Positions 11,431-22,844 of a stretch of DNA of 51,868 nt are shown piece after piece (the stretch's first letter is position 1; every line of letters begins with the position of its first letter). The stretch is from NCBI GenBank assembly GCA_000787465.1, contig JSYX01000219.1:1-51868 (forward strand), given 5' to 3'. The DNA is from Thermomucor indicae-seudaticae. Lineage: Eukaryota; Mucoromycota; Mucoromycetes; Mucorales; Lichtheimiaceae. The notes under the pieces were generated by a model. That model made no database searches. It was not told the origin of the DNA and worked only from the letters and a program-made list of their open reading frames with translations. A program made the position numbers and the translations under genes.

Positions 11431-12381
11431 ATGTTCGGTCCAGACTACGCAGAAGAGCAACAGAACGAACTGGAAGCCTTGCAGTCAATATATCCAGACG
11501 AGTTCCAAGGTACACACAACACTAAGCAAAAAAGAAGCCTGCCATGGAGGAATGCTTACATGATTGCATAGAAATTGGCGACAAGGAATTCACCATCGCC
11601 ATTCACCCAGACGAGCAGGATGAAGAATTTCCATGTGAGTTATTACTTACTCTCGGACAAGACGACATGTATACATACGGATATCTGGGCAGGTTCCCTT
11701 GCATTGAGGGTCAAGTATACGCCAACGTACCCTGACACGCTGCCAGAGTTTGATATTGAAGTCACGCAAGGTGAACTCACGAGCACACAAAAGTCCAGGA
11801 TCATGGATGCCTTAAAGACGGCGGTAAGATCATCATATCAATGGTGTGAATACTGACTAATGTATGTGTAGGGTGAAGAGTCATTAGGGATGGCAATGAT
11901 ATTCACGATGGCTTCATTAGCCAAAGAGGAACTGAATCAGATTATTGAGGATTCGCAGCGAATGAGACAAGAGGCAGAAGAAGAACGGATTCGTAAAGAG
12001 GAGGAGCTAGAAAATGCGAAGTTCCACGGTACCAAAGTGACCGTGGAACGGTTCATGGAGTGGAAGGCCAAGTTTGAACGAGAAATGGCAGAAAAAGAAA
12101 ATGAAGAGAGACAGGCTAGACTGAAAGAGCTCAAAAACAAGCTGACCGGTAAGCAATCATGCTCTCTCAGAGTGGTAATTTACATCTCTTCATCCTTCTT
12201 GTTATTAGGACGGCAACTATTCGAGCAAGATCGAACACTGGCCTTGTCAGATGCCAAATACATGGACGAAGGCGATGTTTCAGTAGATATATCACTCTAT
12301 GAGCGAGAAGAACATGTGCCAAGTGAAGACGAAGATGATGATAAAGAGGCGGTGTGGAAGCGATTTGGTGACGATGAGTAA
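11431..12381 (+). CDS. RWD-domain protein, Gir2/RWDD1 (DFRP2)-like
   Basis: Five exons (11431-11509, 11572-11634, 11693-11823, 11872-12148, 12209-12381) give 240 residues. The N-terminal RWD domain shows YAEEQQNELEALQSIYPDEF and later VKYTPTYPDTLPEF with the family's YPxxxPxF signature. A charged helical middle follows (Glu/Arg/Lys-rich, roughly residues 115-190), and then an acidic tail ending PSEDEDDDKEAVWKRFGDDE. Known relatives bind and stabilise the translational GTPase DRG2/Rbg2 and interact with Gcn1, linking ribosome stalling to the amino-acid response. The chosen ATG places the RWD start at the usual distance; the frame is open further upstream but looks non-coding. Confidence 0.92.
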
Positions 12382-12670
12382 TTCCCCCTCCCGAAAACAA
12401 TTTTTGTCATATATAAAAGCATACTGCCTTCATCTGCCGAAAAAGCGCTAGTTATTGCATAGATCCTCCCATAACTTGTTAGATTATTCTCATGAAAGCA
12501 CGGAATTTATGTATACTACGAGGAAAAGATTTCTCCAGTGCTCGGAAAATACGCTTTCCTTATAACACCTTACCGCGCATAACTCAAACGCTTGGTGTTC
12601 ACACAATTCAGGGCTCACTTCTCAAAATCAGCCTCCGCCCTTTACTGTTCTTTCGGCTCCTCTACACGCA

Positions 12671-12963
12671 ATGAAGACCTTTGTCAGTCCTACTAGTGCG
12701 GCATGCTGCAGTCTCTTGTCCTTTTGCGGAATTATCTTCCTAGTAAGCGTTTGAATCCCGAGTCCGGCAGTGCTGACTGTTTTCTCATTGCGTGCTCTTT
12801 CAAGGTAACCCTTGGATTCGCTTTTGATGCGCGAGTAGAAGTCCTGACTGAATTCACGAGTGACCCGAACGATCCATCAGCTACCGCCCAGGCTTGTTTT
12901 ACCGCCGCGATTGTATACGCATGTTTCCTGGTGTTCTGCGGTTGTCAGGTAAAATGTTTGTAG
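12671..12963 (+). CDS. V-ATPase subunit f (RNASEK-like), 76 aa
   Basis: Two exons (12671-12742, 12805-12963) join in phase 0 into a small two-helix membrane protein. Features shared with yeast V-ATPase subunit f and animal RNASEK are a CC pair before helix 1 (ACCSLLSFCGIIFLVTLGFA), a short lumenal loop with a SDPND motif, and helix 2 ending in VFCGCQV. In the Vo rotor-stator sector this subunit caps the proteolipid ring on the lumenal side, as known for the family. The gene is short, split by a 62-nt intron, and easy for automated annotation to miss. It lies in tandem after the Gir2-like gene. Confidence 0.85.
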
Positions 12964-13252
12964 CTGTAGAACGGGGAACTTCTTGCTTAAACACGTTTAT
13001 GCTATCGGGGCATTATATAGTCACTTGTGCACAGATACAATGCGCGCAACCAGATCCAGCTCTAATACCACTTGTACACTGGTTCTATCATCGAAAAAAC
13101 CTATATATATATCCCGCAACCAATACATTACGGAGACGCTGTTTCCTGAGAGATAATGTTGTAGACTGTGTTTGTCTATAAAGTCGGAGGATAGATATCT
13201 AGTGCTATGATACATATTAAAGGGTGGAGGAGAAAGTAATATACGAGAGGAA

Positions 13253-14304
13253 CTATTCGGTTTTCTTGTCCACAACCGAAATTTCTTTGAGGGTCTTTAA
13301 CATATCCTCACGTACGGCCGTACTTAGTTTATCGATATCCGCAGAGTTTTCGGTAAGATCAGAAGTCGGTACGGGCGGCAAAACTGAAATACCGTCAGAT
13401 CAAGAAGGATTTATGCGACAATGATGATAACCAACCTTTGATTCTAACATTTCCAGGCTTGAACCGCTTTGCTTTCGAATCATACAGATGGTTATAGTTG
13501 GCGATGACGATAGGCACGACGGGCACATGAGCTTGAACGGCCATGTAAAAAGCACCTTTCTTGAAGGGTAACAGATCGATGACCGACGCATGACCGCGAG
13601 TGCCTTCGGGGAATAACCAAACACTCGTCTACACATGAAGTAAATATACTCTCTCTGAACATCATTTTACTACCACTGCCTTACCCTTTTCTTGTGAATA
13701 TCTTCTGCCGCTTGTCGAGCTTCCTTGATTGCGCTTTCACGGTTCTTGCGATCCAAAAAGATTGCTTTGCTAAGCGTCACTGTATAGAATGTGCTGAGTT
13801 GTTGTTGCCAACTCAACAGCAATGAGAAATATACGTACTGTACCATCCCAGGAAGGGATAATACTTGATCGACTTTTTGGCGACCACCGATGTCGCCTTT
13901 GGAAACACGCTCGCCATAAACAAGACGTCCATGCTCGATTGGTGATTGCACACATAAACAGTAGGACGTTTGGGATCAATATATTCGCTTCCCTCAAGAG
14001 TGACCGAGACGCCCGTAAAGAACCCGGCCAGATTGTAGTAAAATCGCGCAACAGAGTAGTTTATGAGATCCGATCGACCCACAAGTGGCAGTACAAGTGA
14101 GGCAACCACGCCGTAAAGTGCACAAATAGCCATACATATTAACGACACGATGGTTCGGTAGTAAAAGCCGGCGCGATTATTTCGGTACATTATCGCAAAA
14201 ACGACGACAAGTCCACCGGCAGCTACCCAAGAAGTGCCTTTGCGAAATTGTCAGGAATTCACGAGTTATGACAACGTTTGGAATTACTTACCCGTACCAA
14301 ACAT
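13253..14304 (-). CDS. 1-acyl-sn-glycerol-3-phosphate acyltransferase (PlsC family)
   Basis: Five exons (14292-14304, 13839-14237, 13685-13779, 13436-13628, 13253-13383) encode 276 residues. Two N-terminal hydrophobic segments (about residues 7-21 and 29-52) anchor it in the ER. The catalytic HxxxxD motif is NHQSSMD (His about 103), the acceptor-binding motif is FPEGTRG, and a third block is [11 protein letters not shown]. The enzyme adds the sn-2 acyl chain to lysophosphatidate to make phosphatidate, as yeast Slc1 does. The first coding exon contributes only 13 nt (MFGT plus one base), and its ATG follows a pyrimidine-rich leader. It is divergent from the ARPC2 gene across 480 bp. Confidence 0.95.
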
Positions 14305-14784
14305 TGACTACAGAAAGAAACGGGAAAAGCAAAGGGGGGCGGGACTCAGTTTTTCGTGTCCGAAACCAACTTCCAGCATGTGATGGTGACCACGGTTATC
14401 CAACGGAAAAATTTTCGTCCCGGCCTTTATTAACCCCCATTGTTCGCTTTGCAAATAAGCATTTCGTTGTTCTCTCAAAGTTCTGCGTTCGTTCTACAGA
14501 ATCCCTTTTGCAGAACAAGAAGAATTTATTGTTTTGTCACGGTATTGTTGCTATAATATAAAAATGCAAGCATTCCACGTGATATGCTTGCGTGAGTGTA
14601 TGATTTATTAATGTCAAGGGTGGGTACACAGAGCACGAAATGAAAAGTTAGCGCGTCTATTGATGGTGGAAGGAAACCAGATCAAAGGTGCTGAATGCTT
14701 TGGAGGCCTCGCATTTTCCGACTCCGCATCCTTTTGTGGAAGAAGCAGGACCTCGAACTGACTCAGTTCGCCAAGTAATTCAAG
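14305..14784. other. divergent promoter region (acyltransferase / ARPC2)
   Basis: 480 bp shared by two divergent genes. No ORF of note. CT-rich stretches lie next to the acyltransferase start. Confidence 0.5.
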
Positions 14785-15892
14785 ATGATTCTGCTCGATT
14801 ACCATAATGTTATACTCAAAGATGTGCTCGAGGCAAGACTGAAAAGGTATGCATAATGTCAACCTTGCATCCCTTTTTTGCGCACGTTGCTTTGCGTGAT
14901 TTGGTTCTCATCTTATGCGGCTATAACCTAGTGGCAAGCGCGACACTCTCGACATGACGGTTGTCGACTTTGACGGGCTTACGTATCATGTCTCAACACC
15001 CGAGTCCAAAACCGTTGTACACATTTCGCTCCAGTGGGCTTGTTTCCCGGAATTAGCCTCGTATGGAGCCAAAGACATTTTACAGCGCGAGTACGGAGAG
15101 TACCTAGCGGCTAGTCCTGCACAAGGCTACGATGTGACACTTGTGATAGACGTGGAAAAAGTACCACAAGACGAAGGTGTGTCTCTCTCTCGCTCTCTTT
15201 TAATTAGTTATGTCATCCTTATACATTTTTCTTTCAAGAGACCCGCGATGCACTTATCCAAAAGGTGTCGCTCTTGAAGCGTAATCTGTTGGCCGCACCC
15301 TTTGAACGTGCGTTTGCGGAGCAAGAAGCGTATGAGGACCAGGAAAAGCCGAATCCGGCCTCAGAATTAATGGCTATCCATTATCGATCCGAAGAGGCTA
15401 TTTATGTAAAGTCCAGTTTCGATCGAGTCACAGTCATTTTCAGCACGAGGTTCAAGGACGAGACGGACAAGATCTTTGGCAAAGTGTTCCTTCAGGAATT
15501 TGTTGATGCACGACGTCGGCCTGCCCTTCAGAATGCACCACAAGTTTTGTACTCTACCCGCGAACCACCCATGGAACTCCGCCACCTGAACTTGCAAGAT
15601 ACTGAAGACACAAGCTATGTGACATTTGGTAGGTCCAAAAAAGGAAGAAGCAGCAGCAAGAAAGGTATTGACTCTGGAACTAGTCCTCTTTCCACAGCAC
15701 TTTACAAAGGGTGATGTCCGTGAACAAACCATCTCCAATATCCAGATATTCCGTGACTACCTCCACTATCACATTAAATGTTCAAAGGCATACATGCACA
15801 CCAGAATGCGAGCCCGGGTACGCGACTTTTTGAAAGTATTGAACCGTGCCAAACCTGAAAATGTGAACGTGGAGAAGAAGACAGCTAGGTAA
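14785..15892 (+). CDS. Arp2/3 complex subunit 2 (ARPC2, p34)
   Basis: Four exons (14785-14846, 14932-15176, 15239-15628, 15684-15892) give 301 residues, matching the family's about 300. Recognisable blocks are [22 protein letters not shown], the central [59 protein letters not shown] and the C-terminal helix [20 protein letters not shown]. With ARPC4 this subunit forms the core that binds the mother actin filament during branched nucleation. The last intron (15629-15683) must be spliced at CTAG to restore YVTFVLFP; an earlier AG breaks the frame. A Lys-rich tail follows. Confidence 0.96.
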
Positions 15893-16357
15893 TAACCAAG
15901 GAAATGGATACAACACTAACTAACTCACTAACTAACTCGCATCGCTTGATGTAGCGGAAGAACCTTCCGTAGAAACTAAAAGCTGAGGGTAGGGGTTTTA
16001 ACTTTCTTAATACACGGAGACGTCAACTTGAAATGCCCGCGCTTTTATTAGTCTCTCTTCTTTGGCGGAACGGGTTGAAAAATATGGAAATTGAAGGGGA
16101 GGGGTTTCCTTAGCATCGCGATCCACATGCTAAAGACAAATGACGCTTAGCGCACAGTTTTCTGCTGTTTTAGGAAACGGGGCGATCGTGTCCGAAGCAA
16201 GCTTTCATTTCAAATTCATTTCCATGCCAATCGTTTAAATTTCGTTGAAACACCGCTCTTCTTTCCCATTGCCCCTTATTTCTTTGACCTCTTTTTCGTT
16301 CTCTTGAGAAAGCAGCAGCCCTTTCCTTTCTTCCCTTCTCACTCGACAGTCTGTGTT
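15893..16357. other. intergenic; CTAA repeats and CT-rich leader
   Basis: Between ARPC2 and the kinase gene. It holds tandem CTAA/CTCA units at about 15914-15938 just after the ARPC2 stop, and a CT-rich tract at about 16255-16345 upstream of the kinase start. No gene seen. Confidence 0.5.
15914..15938 (+). repeat. short CTAA-type tandem repeat
   Basis: Imperfect tetranucleotide repeat of ACTA and ACTC units in the ARPC2 3' region. Confidence 0.6.
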
Positions 16358-17925
16358 ATGGGTGGTGTTTGTTGTAAAACGGTAGAACCGGACTACTCCA
16401 AGCTGGGTAGGGTTCTTGACTGGGCTCAGTAATAGGGGGAAATCTTGACAAGTGTATGGTTTAGACGTGGATCTCTGTCATTTCTACCTCATGCGCGTCA
16501 TTGGCAAAGGAGCGTTCGGCAAAGTGCGACTTGTTCAACACAAGGGAACCAAACTAGAGTACGCTTTGAAATGTATCAACAAGGACAAGTGTATTGAACT
16601 TCGGGCAGCGTCCAACATGATTTCCGAGCGACGACTTCTCGAACGAATCAATTATCCTCTTGTTGTCAATTTACGATACGCTTTTCAGGACGATACACAC
16701 TTGTTTATGGTTTTGGATCTCATGCTAGGCGGTGATCTACGGTTCCATTTGGAAAACTCAGGTCCATTGACAGAACTGCAGGTCCGCTTCTATGTTGCTG
16801 AGATCGGCTTGTCCTTGGCCTACCTGCATCGGAGACGCATCGCACATCGGTCAGTCAGTCAGCCAGGGTCTTTTTGACAGCAAAAGAGAGAGGCTGACTA
16901 GGTGGTTTAGTGACTTAAAACCGGATAATGTACTCTTGGATGCGAACGGCCATGCACATCTGAGTGACTTCAATATTGCCACTCAGTTCAACGAGAAACG
17001 GCCCCTTCGATGGTCACGAGCTGGCTCATTGGCTTATATGGCTCCGGAAATACTGGATAAGAAAGGATATTCTACATCAGTCGATTGGTGGAGTCTGGGT
17101 GTCCTTGCCTACGAACTTTTGTTTGGCAAGGTAAGCCATTCAAAAGGTATATGTAAGCTGACTGATTGACTGGGTCACCTAGCGCCCTTTTCATGGGACA
17201 AGCAATGAGGCACTAGTGGAGGCTATCCTGCATGATCCAATTACTTTCCCAGACAACGTGCATGAAACTGTATCTGAAAATTGCATTGATTTAATTACTA
17301 AAGTGGGTTGTATTCTGGACAAAGGACTTGCCGGATGACTCATTCATTGTCACGGTCAGCTCTTAAATCGGTCTCCATTGCATCGATTAGGTTGTGGCGA
17401 GGGTGGTTTTGAAGAATTCAAGAACCATCCTTGGTTTCAAGGAATAGATTGGGGTAAACTCGAGCGCAAGGAGGCTACACCACCCTTCACACCAAGCGTA
17501 AGTCCCCATCCATATAAATTAGAGCGCAATAATAACTTGTCTGCTTTTAGAAAAACGAGTCAAACTTTGATGCGGTTCATGAACTTGAAGAACTTTTACT
17601 GGATGAAGAACCGCTGTGGCCCCGCAAGCGGTCATCAAGGTCCATGGATACGGATGCATCCGAGGCTGCACGTGCAAGGCGTTTCATGGAAGAAAAGTTT
17701 TTGCCTTTCGATTGTACCAAGCAGCAGCAAAAAGCGAGTCCTGCAGACGATACTATATCACTGGATACCTTAAGTGAACAACAGACGACAAACGAAAATC
17801 GACTGTTACGGAGGATAGGTGACCATATCGATCAAGCAAAGTATCGTGGTCAAGGTTATGTTCCAGCACCGTCGGCGGATTTGAGTGACGACGATTTGAG
17901 TGAACTATTGAACAAGTCTGTCTGA
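16358..17925 (+). CDS. AGC-type Ser/Thr kinase of the YANK/STK32 family
   Basis: Six exons (16358-16406, 16453-16849, 16911-17130, 17183-17302, 17360-17497, 17551-17925) encode 432 residues. The N-terminus MGGVCC fits N-myristoylation plus palmitoylation, so membrane anchoring is likely. Kinase motifs are the glycine loop IGKGAFGKV, YALKCINKDKC (catalytic Lys), LDLMLGGDLRFHL, AHRDLKPDN, and DFN in place of DFG (SDFNIAT, a hallmark of YANK kinases), MAPE, and the DWWSLGVLAYELLFGK block. A charged C-terminal tail of about 130 residues carries EELLLDEEPLWPRKR and ends LSDDDLSELLNKSV. Substrates of this family are poorly known. The HRD motif is split by the intron at 16850-16910. The gene is convergent with the esterase across 288 bp. 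Confidence 0.93.
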
Positions 17926-18213
17926 TACATCAACGATACCTACCGTTTGTTTTTCCTTCTAATAGCTCACCCCTGGGGCTATCGATACCAGATCATACCA
18001 ACTTATTAGTCTTATCATACTACATTGTATACCATACATAGTGTACAGTACGTACGTACTATGACCCCAGTAAGATATAAAGACGATTTGCACATGTAAA
18101 AACGAAACTATCTATAATTGAAATCATATTGTTCGCTGCTAAGTTTATAACCTAAATTTGCTGCGATTTATGCTACTGACACCAGGGAACCCCTCTGTAT
18201 AAAATAATCTTTA

Positions 18214-19275
18214 TCAGCATTTCTTTTTCAGCAGTGGGAACTGAAGAGAATCATCGTAATTTTCGCGTTTCAAATCTCGGAAACCAGGCAACTCCATTTC
18301 TATGTTATCCGGGTGTATCTCAGGAAACTTGTCCCGAATTGTCTCCATCAGAAGCTCATAAAGGACCTATATCACAAACATTGTTAAGAGTCCAGAAAAA
18401 TGAAAGGGGTTTGTCTCTTTTCGTTACCTGGTTACCATTTTCGTTTAGATGTAGACCATCAAACAGATACTTTGCAAGATCGTCTCCACCGCCACCCATC
18501 AGACGTGTCCAGAGGTCAGCAACAACTACATCTCTCTCTGCGGCCACTTGGCGCACTGCTTCAGCGTATTGACGGGATGCTTCCCATGTGCGGTTCAGCT
18601 GTTCCCCTTGATCATGACACCGTTTTTCCCACTGTGCTTCGTTGAGAGGCGGAGGCGTGATCAAGATGATACGCAGCGTCGGATTATAGTATGGAGACTC
18701 TGGCGATTTAATCATGGAAAGCATCGTGCGGAGGTTCTCCTTGAACTTTTCCAGAGGAACATGCTGGAAGGCAAAAGGTAAAGCTGCGTCATTCGCACCG
18801 AAAAAGATGGTCGCCAAGTGGACTGTGGCTGCAAGCTGTTTCTGGCGTTCCACTGTTGGAAGCAGTTGTCGTAGAACTGGGATGGCCCAATCCGTATTAT
18901 ACCCTATTGTTCGGCCGTTAATAACTGAAAGAAGACCAGTCGATCCTACATACCAGAAAAACCGCGGTTCAGTACGTCCACCTTCCGCTGATATGCCTGC
19001 AGTTTCGCGGATTTAATACGCGTTATTGTCGTCCCAGCAAACTGTTTGCGTCTTACGTTTGCAAGACTAGCACCCCATCCTCGAAGATATGGGTCGAAGC
19101 TCATCTACACCAGCTGTTCATATCAAAGGCTGCCGGAACCTGGAAACCTTGATTTGCGTACCTGAGTAATGGAGTCCTGTCACAATGACTCCCATTGTCA
19201 ATAAGGAATTCAAGTCCCTCTTATCTAAGTAACATTTACCCCGAACAAAAGAATCTGATTGTACACATGCTCCAT
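18214..19275 (-). CDS. SGNH/GDSL esterase, IAH1 type
   Basis: Six exons (19240-19275, 19162-19176, 19057-19104, 18954-18996, 18428-18903, 18214-18366) encode 256 residues. SGNH blocks are LLFGDSITQ (nucleophile Ser), GASLAN with VLNRGFSGYNTDWAI (oxyanion Gly/Asn region), TIFFGANDAALP (Asn) and DGLHLNENGNQ (Asp-x-x-His). The order and spacing match isoamyl acetate-hydrolysing esterase 1, which cleaves short-chain acetate esters. Exon 2 is only 15 nt and encodes DSITQ, including the catalytic serine; skipping it keeps frame but deletes the active site. The start ATG is the only one preceding LLFG in frame. There is no signal peptide, so the protein is probably cytosolic. Confidence 0.93.
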
Positions 19276-19738
19276 TTCGTAAAGGTTGAACAATGAGCGG
19301 AGGACTAAAAATGGGCTCTTAAAGAAGCAGCCAACGTGTGTGTCACCAGCAATGCAAAAGACGCGTCAAGTTTTCTTTCAGTTTGCAGTAACTAGATCAA
19401 TTTTATCTCGTACTTTACTTCATTTGCAGCAATAGCTTCTGAAGCCTGGCAGCTGTAGCTCAACCCATAAAGCAAGCTGGAACAGGGCATAATGCACGAT
19501 AAGATATGTTTATTGGAGATTTTACGTGTAAGAGATATTTCTCTGCGCAGCAGATGGTATCTTGCGTCCCAGTCTCTCATTTTTGCTTTCCAATATCCAA
19601 AGTAGTCGAGCTATAGATTCAGCATTGCATCATACCCTCAGCTTTCAGACCGGTGGTTGTTCAAAGGAAAGGGAAGTTCCTTACCTTCACTGAAGTCGCA
19701 GAAATCTTTTCCATTACAGCGCTCGAAAACGCCAATGC
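19276..19738. other. intergenic, no gene recognised
   Basis: About 460 bp between the 5' end of the esterase gene and the 3' end of the ABC1-kinase gene. A 62-codon minus-strand ORF here has no recognisable feature. Confidence 0.5.
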
Positions 19739-21774
19739 TCAAGCATCAAACAAGGATTCGTCAACGACAATACCAAATTGGCGTTGCAGCTATACGGACG
19801 ATCAGTAAGCTTCTGTAGCCCCTCTTTGTTACACTAACTACCTCATCCCTGATCTTTCGATCAAGCACTTCCTCAAAACCTTGACTCCTCTTGCCAAAAA
19901 GCAGTCTATTCGCTTCATCACGTAACCGGACCAGCCAGAAACTGATGCTCATAAAGAGTAAAGTAAAGTCGAAAACCAGTAACCGCCACTTTGACCGTAC
20001 ATAGTTGTCGACTTTCTCCTTTGCTGACAAATCGTGTGTAGTTGCGTCTCGCCGAGTCTCCAGGCCCCGTACCGCCCAGCGAGCCATCACATTGATACGG
20101 TTTACTGGGCTCCCGACGGCCTTGTTATTTGCACGGACGATGTTCATGTTCCGTGATATGAAAATCAGTTCCCTGGGGAATAATGCTTGGTCCTTTAAAA
20201 AGTTCTTGATGCGCTCTTTGAGGGATAACTGCATTTGGTATACGTCTTGCATGCTTATATTTGACTGACTCAGGTGCACCGCTTTCTGCGGGTTGAACGG
20301 CTTTTGAAGCGTGATGGATGCGAACATGTTGGCATCTTGAATACCCTACAAAACGCGTCAGTAAAGTAACTCTAACCTTTAAAGAAGAAGAAAACTCACC
20401 CATTTTTTACATATCTCATTCATAGTATCCATATCCAGCATGAACAGTGCTTCCCAAAGCCTACAGTACTCTAACCGGAACCTACGGACCTGCTGTCAGT
20501 CTACAACTTATGCCGATACCATGCTTGCACCTACGTTTCCGATTCCTGTATATAAAGTCCATGATCTATAATGACCACTTGGTCATCGTTCTTTCTCTTC
20601 GGATGTGGCCGTACAAGAACATTCCCTGGATGTGGGTCGCCTATGGGTTTCAAAACTTAGCGATCGATGACTCTTGTCCAACGTTTTCGTATAAGCTTAC
20701 CGTGTACGAAACCGCTTCCGAAAATCTGACTTGAAAATGCCTCAATCGTTGTGTGCATGGCTTTCTGCAGATCAAGTCCCTTTGATAGCAGCTTTTCTGT
20801 ATCTGTTAACTGAACGCCGTCCACCCATTCACAAACAAGCACCCTTTTGGAGCTCAATTCCGAATAGACTAAGCATATGCGCTATTTAGATCATACACAC
20901 AATTAAATAACTCTATTTTTATAAGCGAACCTTTAGGTATATAGACGCGGTCACCAAGTCGTGGTTCTTGTTGGATGGCTTCCCATGCCTTTTTCGCATT
21001 TCTATACGTGCTGCATAAGCAAAATGACAAACTCATTCCCCGCGCCAACACACTTTATTACCGTGCTTCCGATTCAAAGTCTGCTTCCATGCGAATGTGA
21101 GATTCAATGTAGTCGAACGACCACGAGAGCGGGAGGTCAAAGAGCCTTTCGTATATTTTGAGCAAGACTCGAAATGCAAATAGATCCCAGTTCATTTGCT
21201 TGAGGATAGCTGGCTTTTGTATCTTGACAGCCACTACCTCACCGTTATGCAATCGGGCCTTGTGGACCTGGGCAATCGAAGCCGATGCGACCGGGAGCAT
21301 CTCGAATTCCGCAAACACCTGACTCGGATGCAACCCATCAAAGTCCTCACGAAATACACGCTCAACAACTTCAAAGGGTAATGCCGGCGCAGCATCGTAT
21401 AACCGTCTGGCTCGTCGTTGGTACGCAGCAGGCAACACGGCAGATTGGGTGCCAATCACTTGGCCCATTTTCACGTACAGCCCACCATTGCGCTCAAAGA
21501 CGTCAAAAATTCGATTCGCGACTCGCTCATGAAGTGATTCGATACGGTTGGCATTGGGCGACGGCCGGAAATTGAGTTTGTAGTCTACTGCGAGTGCAAC
21601 TCCGTTATAGAACGTCCGGAAACTGCGCTGCAAAAGCTGGGCCTCGGAGCGTGCGTCGACGGTGTAAATGCTGAAGCCTAGCAAGGATGTACCGAGTGCC
21701 CATTTCAGCGGACGGGCCAATCTCGACGACGACTTGGCCAGCAGCATTTTTCCGGAGGAGAGGGCAACTGTCAT
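19739..21774 (-). CDS. ABC1/UbiB-family atypical kinase, ADCK1/Mcp2-like
   Basis: Seven exons (21062-21774, 20931-21001, 20701-20868, 20535-20640, 20400-20481, 19842-20345, 19739-19789) encode 564 residues. After a basic N-terminus and one hydrophobic segment (about residues 25-39), the family-specific KxGQ region reads GLYVKMGQ (about 99-105). The Ala-rich loop is ASASIAQVHKARL, the catalytic Lys is in VAVKIQKP, the conserved Glu/Asn is in EADFESEARNAKKAW, the catalytic loop is HGDPHPGNVLV and the metal Asp is in IIDHGLY. Members act in mitochondria on coenzyme Q and lipid homeostasis; yeast Mcp2/Cqd2 (about 570 aa) is the closest in length and motif style. The acceptor at 20482-20483 is chosen because it gives FRLEYCRLWEAL. 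The gene is divergent from the adenylate-kinase-like gene. Confidence 0.92.
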
Positions 21775-22844
21775 CCGAAACCCCGAATGCAGAATCCGGG
21801 GTACTTTTGGGCCAATGAACCTTTTAGCAATAACAGCAGGTTACAATGTATGTGTCGTTGATATTACGCCCTTCCGTGTTGGTTTTTTCCCTATACTTGT
21901 GCTTCGTTAGTTTGGAAGTCGTGCTTGATGGCAGCGATTGTCCCTTTCACCACATGAGTTCATCCACCAAGAAACGCCCAACAGCATTGAGACACTTCAA
22001 TTGGAAGATGTCCAGTGAATTGATATCCATTAAAAGTTAGAGACATCTACTCTATTTTTGCAAGGGTCTGCTACATCGCATCTCGGCCAAGATAGATATT
22101 TAAACAGAGGGAGTTCATTCAATATTCTGTCTATCTTTTTTCTCGATATTACCAGCATCCTCAACTCAACACCTTTGAAACGCCAGATGATTGTACTGCT
22201 CATATCATCGACAAGAGTCCGTCTGTGAAGATTATCATGCAAGTTCCGAGATATTTGATCCCCTTTTGCGCAAGATTTTTGACCAGTGATACTTCTGCTC
22301 GCAAGGCAGACAAAGAAGGTCTTTTATTGGCCCAATGAAGGTTGTTTCCAAAGACAGGGGTATTCTTTGCCAAGTCGCGTGATGGCACGTTCTTTCTGTT
22401 TGATGCTCTATTGAAGTAAATTCTCATGATGATCATAGGTTTTTCCCCTCTTCATTACGGCGAGTTGGGGGTCGACCGCGGGCCTAAACGGCGCGGGTAT
22501 GGGTGGGACATTTAGGTCTTCTTGAAAACCGAGTCCTGCCGATGACCGCAGTGGCTGCTTTTCTGGGCGTACAGGGTAAGTGTAAATGCTTGTTTGAAGC
22601 AAAACGGCAAATGGATGGACCGCATATTCTTGGATATCTTCTTTGCCGCAAATTGTTCATATCTCTTGTGCATAAATCATTTTGCTTTTCCTGCTGTAAA
22701 TCACTGGAAAATTTAAGAGAGAAAACGTGTAATCACCTGTTAGTATGATCGTAGCACACTTTAGGAAAACTTCCACTATTGGCTGCGTAAAAAATTGCCC
22801 GGATGTGAAGCATATAGACTCCTTGGCCTTTTTGCATACCAGCC
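21775..22844. other. divergent intergenic region
   Basis: About 1.07 kb between two genes for predicted mitochondrial proteins read in opposite directions. Several short ORFs, none with recognisable motifs. Confidence 0.5.

Noticed and set aside
12492..12674. 60-codon ORF before the V-ATPase f gene
   Set aside because: It ends just inside the V-ATPase f start and has no motif; most likely 5' UTR or promoter.
15684..15714. Reading ARPC2 exon 3 straight on to the stop at 15714 (a shorter ARPC2)
   Set aside because: This loses the conserved C-terminal helix. Splicing 15629-15683 restores YVTFVLFP and the full family length.
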